Shown here piece by piece: positions 23,801-35,455 of a stretch of 64,000 bases of DNA. Position 1 is the stretch's first letter, and every line of letters begins with the position of its first letter. The DNA is from Flaccisagitta enflata (Eukaryota > Chaetognatha > Sagittoidea > Aphragmophora): the NCBI GenBank assembly GCA_965153355.1, contig OZ231126.1:79794001-79858000 (forward strand), in the 5' to 3' direction. Below the pieces are notes generated by a model. It made no database searches. It had not been told where the DNA came from and saw only the letters and a list, made by a program, of their open reading frames with translations. Position numbers and translations under genes: made by a program.

Positions 23801-26800
23801 AACAGGAAAGCAGTTTAGCCTTGCAAAACTGGCAAGAACAACTTGATCACTTCAAGAATAAGAACATTTCCCTGCTTGCATATCCAGCGAATGAAGCTCC
23901 TCGCACAGTGACCACAAATCAGGTGGAAACAGAGAATCCAAGATTTGAAAGGAAGAGAAAACTTGCAGAAGTTCAAGACCATGAAGGAGTTCAACAGCTT
24001 AAACCTCAATGCTCCACATCTTCAATGGAAGCCACCAAGTCTGCTGTTGCGAGTGACACAAATGTTCAATCACAAATAAGTCTCTTTTCAGATGAAAGCG
24101 AGGATGAAGAAGCTTCTTTTGCTGATCATTTCACTAAAGACAAAATTACATCTTCTCCTCTGTGTAAAGTGGATGAATCTTTGGAAAAGACAGCTGACCC
24201 AGAAACAATAGCAGATGAACAAAAACATCTTCAAAAATACTTTGAGTTGAATATACTGCCACTATTTCAACAGTTTATTCAAAAAGCAAAGGTTGATGCA
24301 AAAGATGAGGTTTTTACTCTCTACTCAAACCTTCTTGACGACTTGTACCCATATGTCTATGGCTTTCTTGCTATGCGGAGAAATGACTTTCCTGCTCAGC
24401 GCATGGTGCTTAAGATGATGCTGGAAAGGGTTTTTGTCAGCCAGCAGAATCTTTACAAACATTTGATCCTTGAAACTCTTGTTGAGTTGTGTGAGTGGGA
24501 GGACTATGAATTGAAGTGTTTTAACCTTTCCCCAGGAGCAAATGAGATTTCAGGCAAAGGCACTTGTCTCGGTAGGGATGAAGCACACGAAAGAGTCATC
24601 TCAAAAGGACTTGCTCTTCACCATCCCGTCCATGCAACACCTAAAAATGTGGCAATCATGAACCTCAGTGCTCCAGTTTTAAGCCAAAACACTCAAAACA
24701 CAATGAAACAGTTCTTTCCATCTAAACTGAAAACAAAACAAAAAACTACAGCTGCAGAGAGGGGAGGAGAAGAGGAAACTGTGAGGATGTTTCTGCAAGA
24801 ATTGCAAGACTTGAAAGCATTTCACATTGTGGGGGAGAGAAAATTGATTCAACCAGGGGCAAAAGAAAACACACCATCCAGCAAAGCAGAACCTTTTCTC
24901 AAACGTTACACCATCAGCAAAGAAATAGCAGCTGCTATTGTTGACCAGAAAATTTTGCACAAGACCAAATATGATAGGAGTGCTTTGAAAAAAAAAGTGA
25001 TTCCTGCCCTTCCTCCAACTGATCAGCCACAATCCAAAAAAACCACAAGGACAAAGCCTGATCTAGAAAGAAAGCTTTTGAACAGTTTACTGATAAGTAA
25101 TGTGAAACAGCAGGAGGGAAACAAGCTTACAAGCCTGCCTGGAATGGGGGTATCCACATATCCCCCTCTTCTCTTTTCTCAAGAGGGAAACCCAAATACC
25201 AACACTGGTAAGAGTGCTTACAAAAAAACACTTCTCAGCAGGTACGGCGAAAATGACTTCTTTTATGATGAAATGCCAAACAAAGATGAACGTGCAGTGT
25301 TGATTGATGCCATGCCTGCACTCTTTCTGGCCCCAATCTTGGGCTTAAAAACATTCAAACACTATGTAGACTTTCTCATTCAGAGAAAGTTCAAAACATA
25401 TTTTGCTCAAGGTTCTGAAGTTCATGTTCTTTTTGACGTTCCAAATATTTGGGGCTTCAATCTCAAAATTGATGTACAAGCAAAGCGAGACGCAAAGAAA
25501 AAAAATGTTCCAACTCTTGATGACAAAATCACTGATTCAACCATAATCCCAGTTAAGACCTCCCAGTGGCCTGATTTTTTGGCAAACCGGAAAAACAAGA
25601 GAATGCTGGTGGAATACATTGGAGAAAAATTGAAATTGCAAGCTGATGTCTTACCTGAGGGGCAAGTCATAATCTTGGGAGGATGCACAGACAACAGTTG
25701 CACTCTCCAAGTACAAAAAGGAGAGGTTTTCCAAATTTCAGAGCTGGAGTGCAATCATGAAGAAGCTGATACAAGGCTGTTTGCACATGCAAACTGGACA
25801 CAAAAAAAAGTTCTTCATTTTGTGGCAGCTGACACAGATGTCCTGTCTATCATGCTTTTAAACTGGACCAAACTTGAACACAAGACTGTTTTGTTAGATC
25901 AATCAGACAGTCAACATGTGATTCATGTGAATGCACTAGCCAATGCCATAAATTCCGACAAAGATCAAGACCTGATGCTACTGAAACAGAGGGGTGTTGT
26001 CCCTCTCACATTCTTGTTTGGAATGATCCACCCCCTGATTGGCACTGATATTCTAAGCAGCCCCCGCAGCTTTGGGCCTAATCTAGTCATGAACGCCTGC
26101 ATTGATTTTGCATCTCACATATTTGCTGGAGACAACAACTTGTATCTCCTGCAATATGGAAACAGAAATGATGCCTATGCCAGATTCATTCTCGCTCTTT
26201 TCAAGAAAAAACACGCAAACAAGATAAAGCTGAAAACTGATCAGATTTTTGGAAAAACCTCAAATCTTGCTGACATCCTCGAAAGTGTAAGGAAAGAAAC
26301 ATGGATATTTTGCCTTGAGAATAACAGCATTCTTCCATCAAAAGAATGTCTTGAATACAGATCAAAAAATCTGTCATTTCAGATGCAGATTTGGTGCCAA
26401 GCCTGCAACCCAAGCATTGGAGTTCCGGATCCTCTTGAATATGGCTGGGAAAAAACGGTGGATGGTCCTTACAGGATGATTATTGATGATGAAGCCAACA
26501 TCAAAAACCAGCAAGACATATTCAAAAGCATAACCAAAAGATGCAGATGCAAGCTGTCTACTTGCAAAGATTTGAGATGTGCTTGCAAAAAATCAGGAGA
26601 TTATTGCAGCAGTTTTTGTGAGTGCGAGAATTGCTCTAACACATTTGAAAAAATCACCAGCCCTTCAGAGGAGGATTCTGATGTTCCTGACGAAGACAAC
26701 TACTCTAGTGGAAGTGAATTGAGCAGTTCCTCTGAAAGTGATGGCAACGACTCTGAGGATGAGGAAAAATCTTCAACAACTGAACCAGGGAGATTTTCAG

Positions 26801-26907
26801 GGGGAGAGGAGGAGGTAGAAGAGGAAGAGGAGGAAGAAGAAGAGGAAGAAGACGAAGAAGAGGAAGAAGAGGAGCCCTCAGAAATTGATGATGAGAGCAG
26901 TGATTGA
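20862..26907 (+). CDS. Giant CXC-cluster protein with PIN/FEN-like acidic motifs
   Basis: About 2,015 residues from the splice acceptor; 2,043 if started at the ATG at 20776 (numbering below uses that start). Two N-terminal cysteine clusters (about 110-175, CDLC..C..CQAC, and about 238-300, CTIC..HKLC). A globular middle includes TADAVELNQLYKIRQDYG (about 895-912) and MGMWHCLVNYLL (about 922). The C-terminal third has ordered acidic motifs: VLIDAMPAL (about 1509), VLFDVPN (about 1551), HEEADTRL (about 1660), VAADTDVL (about 1683), GTD (about 1756). These fit the metal-binding positions of PIN/FEN-type nucleases. A tesmin/TSO1-like CXC cluster (1921-1955, RCRCKLSTC...CACKKSGDYC) and a Glu-rich tail (about 2008-2038) follow. 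It belongs to a family of very large invertebrate proteins, often in mobile DNA, that I cannot name. Nuclease or transposase activity is inferred. No stop interrupts it. Confidence 0.7.
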
Positions 26908-26929
26908 ATTTTCCACCTGAGTTCATTTC

Positions 26930-29100
26930 AGAAGTGTTAGAGGCCATAAACCAACTGACTGGCCAATGATTGCAGAGATGCAAGAATAACCGGAAATACC
27001 TGGAAAAGCAAACTCTTCAAACCAAGTGTGACTTTCTTGTGTAGAGAAACAACAGCCTGGCATCAAACTCAATGGCCGTTTATTCATTTTAAAAACATGA
27101 AGTAAAGAAACCATCCAATCATTACCATCTGTTGTGCGTAATTGTCCGTTGATCTGATTGTCTGATGGGGGCTTGAGCTACGCGTCCCCGTCGCGCCCCT
27201 GGCACTGGTAAAAAATGTCTTCTTTAAGTCTTTAGATAAAATACTTTAAGAGACATCTTTTACTACCGAGATAGCTCCAATCCATTTATCATAAGTTTTT
27301 AAAGCTATTGCAGGTATTCTGCCTGTAAGGAGACTAGTAAACCAATAATTGCAGAGATGCAAGAATAACCGGAAATACCTGGAAAGGCAAACTCTTCAGA
27401 CAAAGTGTGACTTTCTTGTGTAGAGAAACAACAGCCTTGCATCAAACTCAATGGCCATTTATTCATTTTAAAAATATGAAGTAAAGAAACCATCCAATCA
27501 TTACCATCTGTTGTGCGTAATTGTCCGTTGATCTGATTGTCTGATGGGGGCTTGAGCTACGCGTCCCCGTCGCGCCCCTGGCACTGGCAAAAGATATCTA
27601 CTTAAAGACTTAAGATATAATACTTTAAGAGACATCTTTTACTACCGAGATAGCTCCAATCCTTTTATCATACGTTTTTAAAGCTATTGCAGGTATTCTG
27701 CCTATAAGGAGACTAGTCAACCAATAATTGCAGAGATGCAAGAATAACCGGAAATACCTGAAAAAGCAAACTTCAAACCAAGTTTGACTTTCTTGTGTAG
27801 AGAAACAACAGCCTGGCATCAAACTCAATGGCCGTTTATTCATTTTTGAAACATGAAGTAAAGAAACCATCCAATCATTACTATCTGTTGTGCGTAATTG
27901 TCCGTTGATCTGATTGTCTGATGGGGGCTTGAGCTACGCGTCCCCGTCGCGCCCCTGGCACTGGCAAAAGATGTCTACTTAAAGTCTATAGATAAAATAC
28001 TTTTAGGGGACATCTTTTACTACCAAGAGAGCTCTAATCTATTTTTTAAGGCTTTTTAAGGTATTCTGCTGATTTAGATGACTGGCCAATAATTGCAGAG
28101 ATGCAAGAATAACCGGAAATACCTGGAGAAGCAAACTTCAAACCAAGTGTGACTTTCTTGTGTAGAGAAACAACAGCCTGGCATCAAACTCAATGGCCCT
28201 TTATTCATTTTAAAAACATGAAGTAAAGAAACCATCCAATCATTACTATCTGTTGTGCGTAATTGTCCGTTGATCTGATTGTCGGATGGGGGCTTGAGCT
28301 ACGCGTCCCCGTCGCACCCCTGGCACTGGCAAAAGATGTCTACTTAAAGTCTTTAGATAAAATACTTCAAGAGACATCTTTTACTACCAAGATAGCTCCA
28401 ATCCATTTATCATACGTTTTTAAAGCTATTGCAGGTATTCTGCCTGTAAGGAGACTAGTCAACCAATAATTGCAGAGTTTCAAGGATAACTGGAAATACC
28501 TGGAAAAGCAAACTCTTCAGACAAAGTGTGACTTTCTTGTGTAGAGAAACAACAGCTTGGCATCAAACTCGATGGCCATTTATTCATTTTAAAATCATAA
28601 AGTAACAGAAACACCCAATCATTACTATCTGTTGTGCGTATTTGTCCGTTGATCTGACTGTCTGATGGGGGCTTGAGCTACGCGTCCCCGTCGCGCCCCT
28701 GGCACTGGCAAAAGATGTCTACTTAAAGTCTTTAGAAAAAATACTTAAGGGGACATCTTTTACTACCAAGAGAGCTCTAATCTATTTTTTAAGGCGTTTT
28801 TGAGGTATTCCGCTGATTTAGATGACTAGCCAATAATTGCAGCGATGCAAGAATAACCAGAAATACCTGGAAAAGCAAACTTCAAACCAAGTGTGACTTT
28901 CTTGTGTAGAGAAACAACAGCCTGGCATCAAACTCAATGGCCGTTTATTCATTTTAAAAACATAAAGTAAAGAAACCATCCAATCATTACTATCTGTTGT
29001 GCGTAATTGACCGTTGATCTGATTGTCTGATGGGGGCTAGAGCTACGCGTCCCCGTCGCGCCCCTGGCACTGGCAAAAGATGTCTACTTAAAGTCTTTAG
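26930..29100. repeat. Satellite of 365-379 bp, about 5.7 copies
   Basis: The anchor GTTGTGCGTA recurs at 27131, 27510, about 27887, 28252, 28631 and 28996. Spacings are about 379, 378, 364, 379 and 365. Two unit types alternate: one contains TTTATCATACGTTTTTAAAG, the other a 14-bp shorter TCTATTTTTTAAGG. Each unit holds CTACGCGTCCCCGTCGCGCC. The array begins about 25 bp after the stop codon of the large gene. Confidence 0.92.
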
Positions 29101-29430
29101 ATTGAAACCTGTCCTCCCAGGCCTTAAATTTGGCCTCTCAGGCCTGAAATCTGCCCTCTCAGATTCGAGGCCTGAGAGGGCAGATTTCAGCCCTGCAAGG
29201 GCAAGTTTTAGGTCTGAGAGGGCAGATTTCTGGCCTGAGAGGGCCGGGGGGGGGGCTGATGGACGGAAGGATGGACAAATGAACAAATGAACGAACAAAA
29301 GTTCCCTGTGTTCTAGAGGACTTTGTCCCTTTTGGGGCCGCTGCCCTGCCTATCATTCCAATTTACAACTATGTGAAGCAGGGCAACGGGTATCGCTGAC
29401 CACCTATTGCCCTTGGGCGACCTGTTTCAT
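29101..29430 (+). mobile_element. Family-2 element interrupting the satellite
   Basis: Cuts the sixth satellite unit after AGTCTTTAGA. It contains 15-30-bp GGCCTGAGAGGGCAGATTTC units in both orientations, then TGTGTTCTAGAGGACTTTGT, GGGGCCGCTGCCCTGCC and GGGTATCGCTGACCACCTAT. The right end matches that at about 15285-15400. Confidence 0.65.
29144..29190. other. Perfect 19-bp hairpin
   Basis: CTGAAATCTGCCCTCTCAG at 29144-29162 and its exact reverse complement at 29172-29190, with a 9-base loop. It arises where minisatellite units invert. Confidence 0.85.
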
Positions 29431-29449
29431 TTCAAAATAATCAAGTTTA

Positions 29450-29610
29450 GAAAAGATCCAACGATTACTGTCTGTTGAGTAAATCTGACTATTGATATAT
29501 TTGTCTAATGAGGGCTTTGGCTACGCGTCCCCATTGCACCTCTGGCTCCGGTAAATGATGTCTTCTTCAAGTGTCTCTGTTAAATACTATGAATTACATC
29601 ATCTACTACC
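29450..29610. repeat. Diverged seventh satellite unit
   Basis: TACTGTCTGTTGAGTAAATC...GGCTACGCGTCCCCATTGCACC...AATACTATGAATTACATCATCTACTACC follows the satellite consensus with many substitutions. It lies between the family-2 element and the right arm. Confidence 0.7.
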
Positions 29611-29624
29611 ATTATAGGTCTGAT

Positions 29625-31587
29625 TGTCATATAAAACTTTCTGTGGTATCAGCAGTGGCGGTTAAGAAGATATATCTCAAATCTTTTAACAATCTGACTA
29701 GTTTAAACATGGGAAAGCCCTTTTTTTCTGAGTTTGGTAGTGTCAAAAAAACAATTTTGGGCCATTATAGGTACCTAAAATTTTCAAAATTGTCATTTTC
29801 TTTTCTGAGAATGATGAATAAGATGCAGATGTAAATGCTCAAATTAAAGTTATTTGGACCCTTTTTGGTGTGGTTTTCAGGGTCAAAACCTCAAAAAATA
29901 GCCAAAAATATCAGCTTGTTGTTTTTTTTTTTTTGGGGGGGGCAGAAATGCAAAACAAGGGCTGACATTTTTTTTTAGTTCACCATAAACCTCAAGATCA
30001 GTTTTTGGGTCATGGATTAGTCATTTTCACCATACATTGACATTGTTACAACCTAAGTCGATTATTTTTGATTTTCAAATTTCATTTTTGGAGTTTGACC
30101 TCCAATATAGGCGTCTTAACTTGCTCCGATTGTCATAAAATTTTATGGGGGACTAGCAGTGGAAGTTGAGAAGCTACAGTTAAAATTTAATGACAATTGG
30201 ACTAGTTTAACCATGGGAAAGCCCTTTTTTTCTGTGTTTGGTTTGGTCAAAAAATCAATTTTGGGCCATTATAGGTACCTAAAATTTTTAATATTGTCAT
30301 TTTTTTTCTCAGAATGATGAATAGGATGCAGTTACATGTAAATGTTCAATTTCAAGTTATTTGGACCCTTTATGATGTGATTTTAGGGTCAAAACCTCAA
30401 AAAATAGCCAAAAATGCCAGTTTTTGAGTGACAACACTTTGTTCATTTTTTTTGAGGGGCGCCAGGAATGCAAAACAAGAGCTGATATTTGTGTTTTAGT
30501 TCACCATCAACCTGAAGATCAGTTTTTGGGTCATGGTTTATTCATTTTTGCCATACATTGACATTGTTACAACCTAAAGTCAATTATTTTTGAATTTCAA
30601 ATTTCATTTTTGGACTTTGAGGTCCAATTTAGGCATCTTAACTTGCTTCGATTGTCATGAAATTTTATGTGGCACTGGCAGTGGAAGTTGTGAAGCTACA
30701 GTTCAAATTTTATGACAATCGGACTAGTTTAAGCATGAGAAAGTCCTTTTTTCCTGTGTTTGGTAGTGTCAAAAAATCAATTTTGGGCCATTATGGGTAC
30801 CCAAAATTTTCAAAATTGTCATTTTTTTTCTGAGAATGATGAATAGGACTCAGTTACACGTAAATGCCCAATTTTAAGTTATTTGGACCCTTTATGATGT
30901 GATTTTAGGGTCAAAACCTCAAAATATAGCCAAAAATGCCAGTTTTCGAGTGACAACACCTTGTTTGTTTTTTTTTGGGGGAGGGCCAGGAATGCAAAAC
31001 AAGGGCTGATATTTTTTTTTTAGTTCACCATCAACCTGAAGATTAGTTTTTGGGTCAAGGTTTAGTCATTTTTGCCATACATTGACATTGTTACAACCTA
31101 AAAGTCGATTTTTTTCGATTTTGAAATTTCATTTTTTGGACTTTGAGGTCCAATTTAGGCATCTTAACTTGCTCCGATTGTCATAAAATTTTAAAGGGTA
31201 CTAGCAGTGGAAGTTGAGAAGCTTCAGTTCAAATTTTATGACAATCGGACTAGTTTAAGCATGGGAAAGCCCTTTTTTTTCTGTGTTTGGTAGTGTCGAA
31301 AAATCAATTTTGGGCCATTATAGGTGCCTAGAATTTTCAAAATTGTCATTTTTTTTTCTGAGAATGATGAATTGGATGCAGGTACACGTAAATACCCAAT
31401 TTGAAGATATTTGGATACTTTTTGATGTGGTTTTCAGGGTCAAAACCTTAAAAAATAGCCTAAAATGGCCAATTTTTGAGGTTTTTTTTGTAACTATTTT
31501 TTTTGGCCCATTTTTTGGGCCAAAAAAGTGTTCAGCGTGCTAGAGGGAGTTATTCCGGACACATTGGTACCATTTTTAAGAATAGTG
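29625..31587 (+). repeat. Right inverted arm, about 3.9 tandem units
   Basis: Reverse-complement counterpart of 3915-5735, with the same unit order. The outermost unit carries GGTAGTGTCGAAAAATC, the next TATGTGGCACTGGCAGTGG, the third TATGGGGGACTAGCAGTGG, and each matches its mirror partner on the left. It extends about 100 bp further inward than the left arm. The outer edge is TTAAGAATAGTG followed by TA. Confidence 0.85.
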
Positions 31588-31940
31588 TATCTCTGCCAAT
31601 TTTTTATCGACTTTTCAGAACCCGTGCGTAAGACCGTCTGGTTGGCGCCATTTGAAAGAGAAAAATAAGCTCTTTCTTAGCTGTGAGTATCAAAAAATGT
31701 ATCATCCCAGCCCAAAAACTGCACAACTTTCTAAAATTGCCCCAAACCAAAAATGGAAAACTTTATTTCTCCCCTACGTTTCAAAAAGTCGAATTATGTA
31801 ATTCGACTTTTTTCCAATTATTTCAAACGGAAGGGATTAACGTGGGATTTAGGGATACAGAATTCTTCATTGACGGACAGACGAAGTGACAATGACAATT
31901 GCTGGTTTGGTTTCTTTGATTTTGCCATTGCTTTTTCTTT
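31588..31940. other. No gene seen
   Basis: Flank outside the right arm. A small palindrome AAAAAGTCGAATTA..TAATTCGACTTTTTT sits at about 31785-31815 (perfect stem around a 2-4-base loop). No coding support. Confidence 0.5.
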
Positions 31941-31941
31941 T

Positions 31942-32080
31942 TTTAGTCGCGTGCTACGCGACTCTACACCCCGCTTTGTCGGTCCCTCCGTCCGTCGGTC
32001 TGTCCCTCCGTCCGTCACACTTTACTTTTTTTGTTTTGGCTTCACGGCTCCTGCCCAATTGATCAAGTGACCTCAACATG
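31942..32080 (+). mobile_element. Family-1 element, GTCGCGTGC subtype, 3'-truncated
   Basis: TTTTTAGTCGCGTGCTACGCGACTCTACACCCCGCTTTGTC, then (GTCC/GTCG)n, CACACTTTACTTTTT and GCTCCTGCCCAATTGATC. The GGCCTTGTT end is missing. Confidence 0.7.
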
Positions 32081-32344
32081 TGTTAAAAATGAATGCCGCT
32101 GGGACAGCCAGTATATTTCACTGATTTCAGAAAAAGTTAATCTTTTGAATTTTTTTTTCTAATACTTAATTGGAAAGGCGGAAATGATTTTTAATGGGAG
32201 GAACAACGAGACAACAACTTCCTTCCTCGATTTTTCATCAGTCTTCAATGTTTAAACATGTAGTTTCCCTACAATTGAGCATAACTGTTTAGATGACAAA
32301 AACAAAGAAAAAAAAAGCGGCGACCTTGTTTATTCTTATAACTA

Positions 32345-32967
32345 CAGTGCGGTTCATAAAAAAGTTTCCAGCAGTTTAGAAGCTAGTTATTTTGATTATA
32401 GTCACTTTAATCAATTAAAATCCATGAGATTTTTAAACTTTTTCAAAAACTCTACAAATCTAGTCCAACCTCATATTTGTGACTCAAATTGTTAAAAAAC
32501 TATAAAGGTGTAAAGATGATAAGCAATCTACTTCTGCTTTGAAGCGAACAGCCTTCAACAGAATAGAAGGTTGATCTTGTTTTTTTAAATATATTGAAAA
32601 CAATCTATGATTCATATACCATATCCATGACCATTTTAAAGAGCTTCAAAAACTCTACAAATCTAGACCAAGCAGAAGAATGTGGCTTGATTCGTTTTAA
32701 AATAACATAAGTTTAAAGTTAACTTGTCATATTTTCTATAAGGAAAAATATCACAATTTTTTGCTTCTTTTTCCCAAGGCAATTTTGATATGTACTACTT
32801 CAAATCAATGTCACACCTAAACGAAAAGAGCTAGAAATCTGGGATTGGACTCAAATTAAAGAAAATAAAAAATCCTTCAATAATCTCACTGATAAATTGC
32901 TTTTATCATTTATAAAACTTGCAAAATGTTAGTGACAAAACTGGAAACTTTTTTATGAGCCTCACTG
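32345..32967. mobile_element. Tc1/mariner-type MITE, TA target site
   Basis: TIRs CAGTGCGGTTCATAAAAAAG on the left and the reverse complement of CAGTGAGGCTCATAAAAAAG on the right (about 27 bp, 3 mismatches), flanked by TA at 32343-32344 and 32968-32969. 623 bp, no coding capacity. CAGTGnGGnTCATAAAAAAG is a typical mariner-group terminus. Confidence 0.85.
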
Positions 32968-32979
32968 TATGGCAAAATA

Positions 32980-33928
32980 AAAAACCGAACACTTTGTTTT
33001 TCTTAATTGACTGAAAACTGTTCATTATTTTTACTTAAAATCCATAAGCATTTTGAAAAGCTTCAAAAACTCTACAAATCAAGACCAAGCAGAAATTTTT
33101 AGCTTAAGTCGTTTTCAAATGACAAACGATTGAAGTTAAGCACCCATTTTCTTGATTGCCAAAGAAAGCAAGTTTCTGTGTCTGACAACGAGATACTTTT
33201 GTTTTACATATTTTGTGGAATGAAGAAATCAAATGAATGATACCAAGTTCAAGATAAAAATGAAGTATTTTGAATTCTCTACAAGATGGAACCAAGCAGA
33301 AATCCTGATTCTTATTTGTTTAGGAGCTATATCAATTCAAAGTTGGTTACTCTTAAAAGATGGAAACCAGATTTGAGATTTCTAAGGGGTTATCTTTAAA
33401 GCATCATAATCTCTAAAGTTTTGGAGCTACAATGTTCTGTGAGAGCTGAAAGGAAAGATCATTTGAAGCTTTTTGAAATCATCATGGGTTTATGTTTTGA
33501 CATTGTTTTGTAGTTAATGAGCAATCCTTTATCAAAAAATGTCCCATATTTAGGTTTGTTTGTTTGTTTGTTTTTTGCCATGGTAACAAGCAACTCTAGT
33601 CTTAACGTTTGGTTACAGGTACATGAAATCCATGATCAAATTACAGAGCTTCGGATTTTCTTTAAGATGGCACCAAGAACGAATCTTTAACTCAATGCGT
33701 TTTGTTTCAATGTTATGACAAAGTAAAAACATGAAAATCCTGTAGTGAATTTTCAAATTCCTGACAACCTGTCCTCATGCTAATGCCATTTCTAAACGGA
33801 TAAAACTAGGACGTTCAGCAAGGTCTTATTTGAAAGATCTTTCGCAGAGCTTCAAAACGGTCACCAATTTTGCTATGTTTTTTCTATTGCTTGGGTAGAA
33901 AACATTGACAAACATGTTGTTCGGTTTT
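32980..33928. mobile_element. Second candidate TA-flanked MITE
   Basis: Termini AAAACCGAACACTTTGTTTT and, inverted on the right, AAAACCGAACAACATGTTTG, flanked by TA at 32978-32979 and 33929-33930. 949 bp, non-coding. It shares an internal module (CTTCAAAAACTCTACAAATC then GACCAAGCAGAA) with the adjacent element, so the two may share ancestry. Confidence 0.6.
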
Positions 33929-34520
33929 TATTTTTGTCGTAGTTACTATCTTTGCCAAAAGAAACGCAACAGTTGGTCAATAAGTTTAATAAGAAGTTCA
34001 GATGCTTAAAACAAATGTCCTAATTTCATTCTATTAACACCCCTCTCAAAATTAGGCGAACTGGGATCAGAGCAAGTCTCTAAATGCTTTATAAATTACT
34101 CATGAAGGGTCTGAGTTTTAGGGTAACTTTAAAGTTTGTTATTTCAAGCAGGGTTTTACAAAAATTGCCCCATGAATGTCAACCAATGGCTCCTAATCTC
34201 TTCTTTCAATTAATTTCATGCTACTGTATTTTTGATGGAAGTTCTACATGCTAAATAGACCGGTGAAACGAACCTATTTGTCAAGGGATTCAGTCTTTTT
34301 GTGGGGCTGTTCCTTATTCTCAATTCGTCATTGTTGCTTGGTAATTATATATTATATAACAACTCGGGAATGGCAGTTTTCTCCCCACTCATATGGAAAT
34401 ATAATAGGTCAAGTACTTGACCATGACTTATCCAATACTGTCCGAGCGTAATCCTTTTATGAACTCGTGGATGATCTTCCATAAGCTTTTGTGATCGTCA
34501 CCTCAAGAAAGGATTCCGCC
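33929..34520. other. No gene seen
   Basis: AT-rich sequence with no motif, RNA gene or long frame that I can support. Confidence 0.5.
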
Positions 34521-34526
34521 AACAAT

Positions 34527-34610
34527 TTCCTCACACGGCTACCGAATTCGCGTGCGGGTAGGCAAGAGCAGTGATAAAGCTAACTAAGCATTTGGGCAGG
34601 AGCAGCAATG
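34527..34610 (-). mobile_element. Family-1 3' fragment
   Basis: Minus strand: CTGCTCTTGCCTACCCGCAC GCGAATTCGGTAGCCGTGTG. Only the 3' stem copy and flanks remain. Confidence 0.5.
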
Positions 34611-34973
34611 CAAAACCGCCCATAAATGCCGATAAGCAAAGTATGATGGATCAACGGGCGATAAACCATCCGATAGTAACAGCGGGTTAAAGAGTCATCA
34701 ATACATATCATGTCCATTACTTGTTCTCCTTCTGGGTTATCACGTTGAAAACGAATGATAAAGCAGCGCTGCAATACAAATCGTGTCAACCTCACATTGC
34801 TCTTCTGGCTTATCATGTCTTAAAATGCGTGCTAAGTCAGAGAACGACCTCGAGTTTCGACCTTCACACTTCGCCAAATTCGCATAACGAAACAATCTTC
34901 CTTCATGAATATGAATTTACCTCCTGATTGCATCTCTGATATTTTTTTCATCTTCGTTTGTGTCTCGGTTTTT

Positions 34974-35206
34974 AGTCGCGTGCTACGCGACTCTACACCC
35001 CGCTTTGTCGATCCGTCCGTCCGTTGGTCCGCTGGTCCGTCCGTCCGTCCGTCCGTCCGTTCGTCTGTCCGTCACACTTTACTTTTTCGGCGTTGATGGG
35101 GGTTTTGGCCTTATTGCTCCTGCCCAAATGTTCCACTGACCTCAATTATGGCCCCTGCCCACCCGCACGCGACTGGGGTAGCCGTGTATCCGGCCTTGTT
35201 GGGCAG
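34974..35206 (+). mobile_element. Family-1 element, near-complete GTCGCGTGC copy
   Basis: One of the best-preserved copies: TTTTTAGTCGCGTGCTACGCGACTCTACACCCCGC, (GTCC)n, TTCGGCGTTGATGGGGGTTTTGG, CTCCTGCCCAAATG, CACCCGCACGCGACTGGGGTAGCC, GTATCCGGCCTTGTT. All three stem copies are perfect. Confidence 0.8.
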
Positions 35207-35211
35207 GGCCC

Positions 35212-35455
35212 TACACACAGTGGTAGTTATCGAGCAACGATCAAGCATATTTCACCCAGGCCACCTCGACCACCTAAAACCACCCAAATCAGCTACACAG
35301 TGGTAGTTATCGAGCCACAATCAAGCATATTTCACCCAGGCCACCTCGACCACCTAAAACCACCCAAATCAGCTACACAGTGGTAGTTATCGAGCAACGA
35401 TCAAGCATATTTTACCCAGGCCACCTCGACCACCTAAAACCACCCAAATCAGCTA
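35212..35455. repeat. 80-bp tandem repeat, three copies
   Basis: CACAGTGGTAGTTATCGAGC recurs at 35216, 35296 and 35376, with AGCATATTTCACCCAGG and CCACCTCGACCACC in each unit. Only two or three substitutions separate copies, so the duplication is recent. It begins where the family-1 element ends. Confidence 0.95.

Noticed and set aside
26935-29100. CRISPR-like array
   Set aside because: Units of 365-379 bp with no constant-length short spacers, in a eukaryotic context.
29560-31590. Two independent satellite arrays in opposite orientation
   Set aside because: Unit-specific variants pair in mirror order and both arms end at the same CACTA/TAGTG point, which independent arrays would not do.
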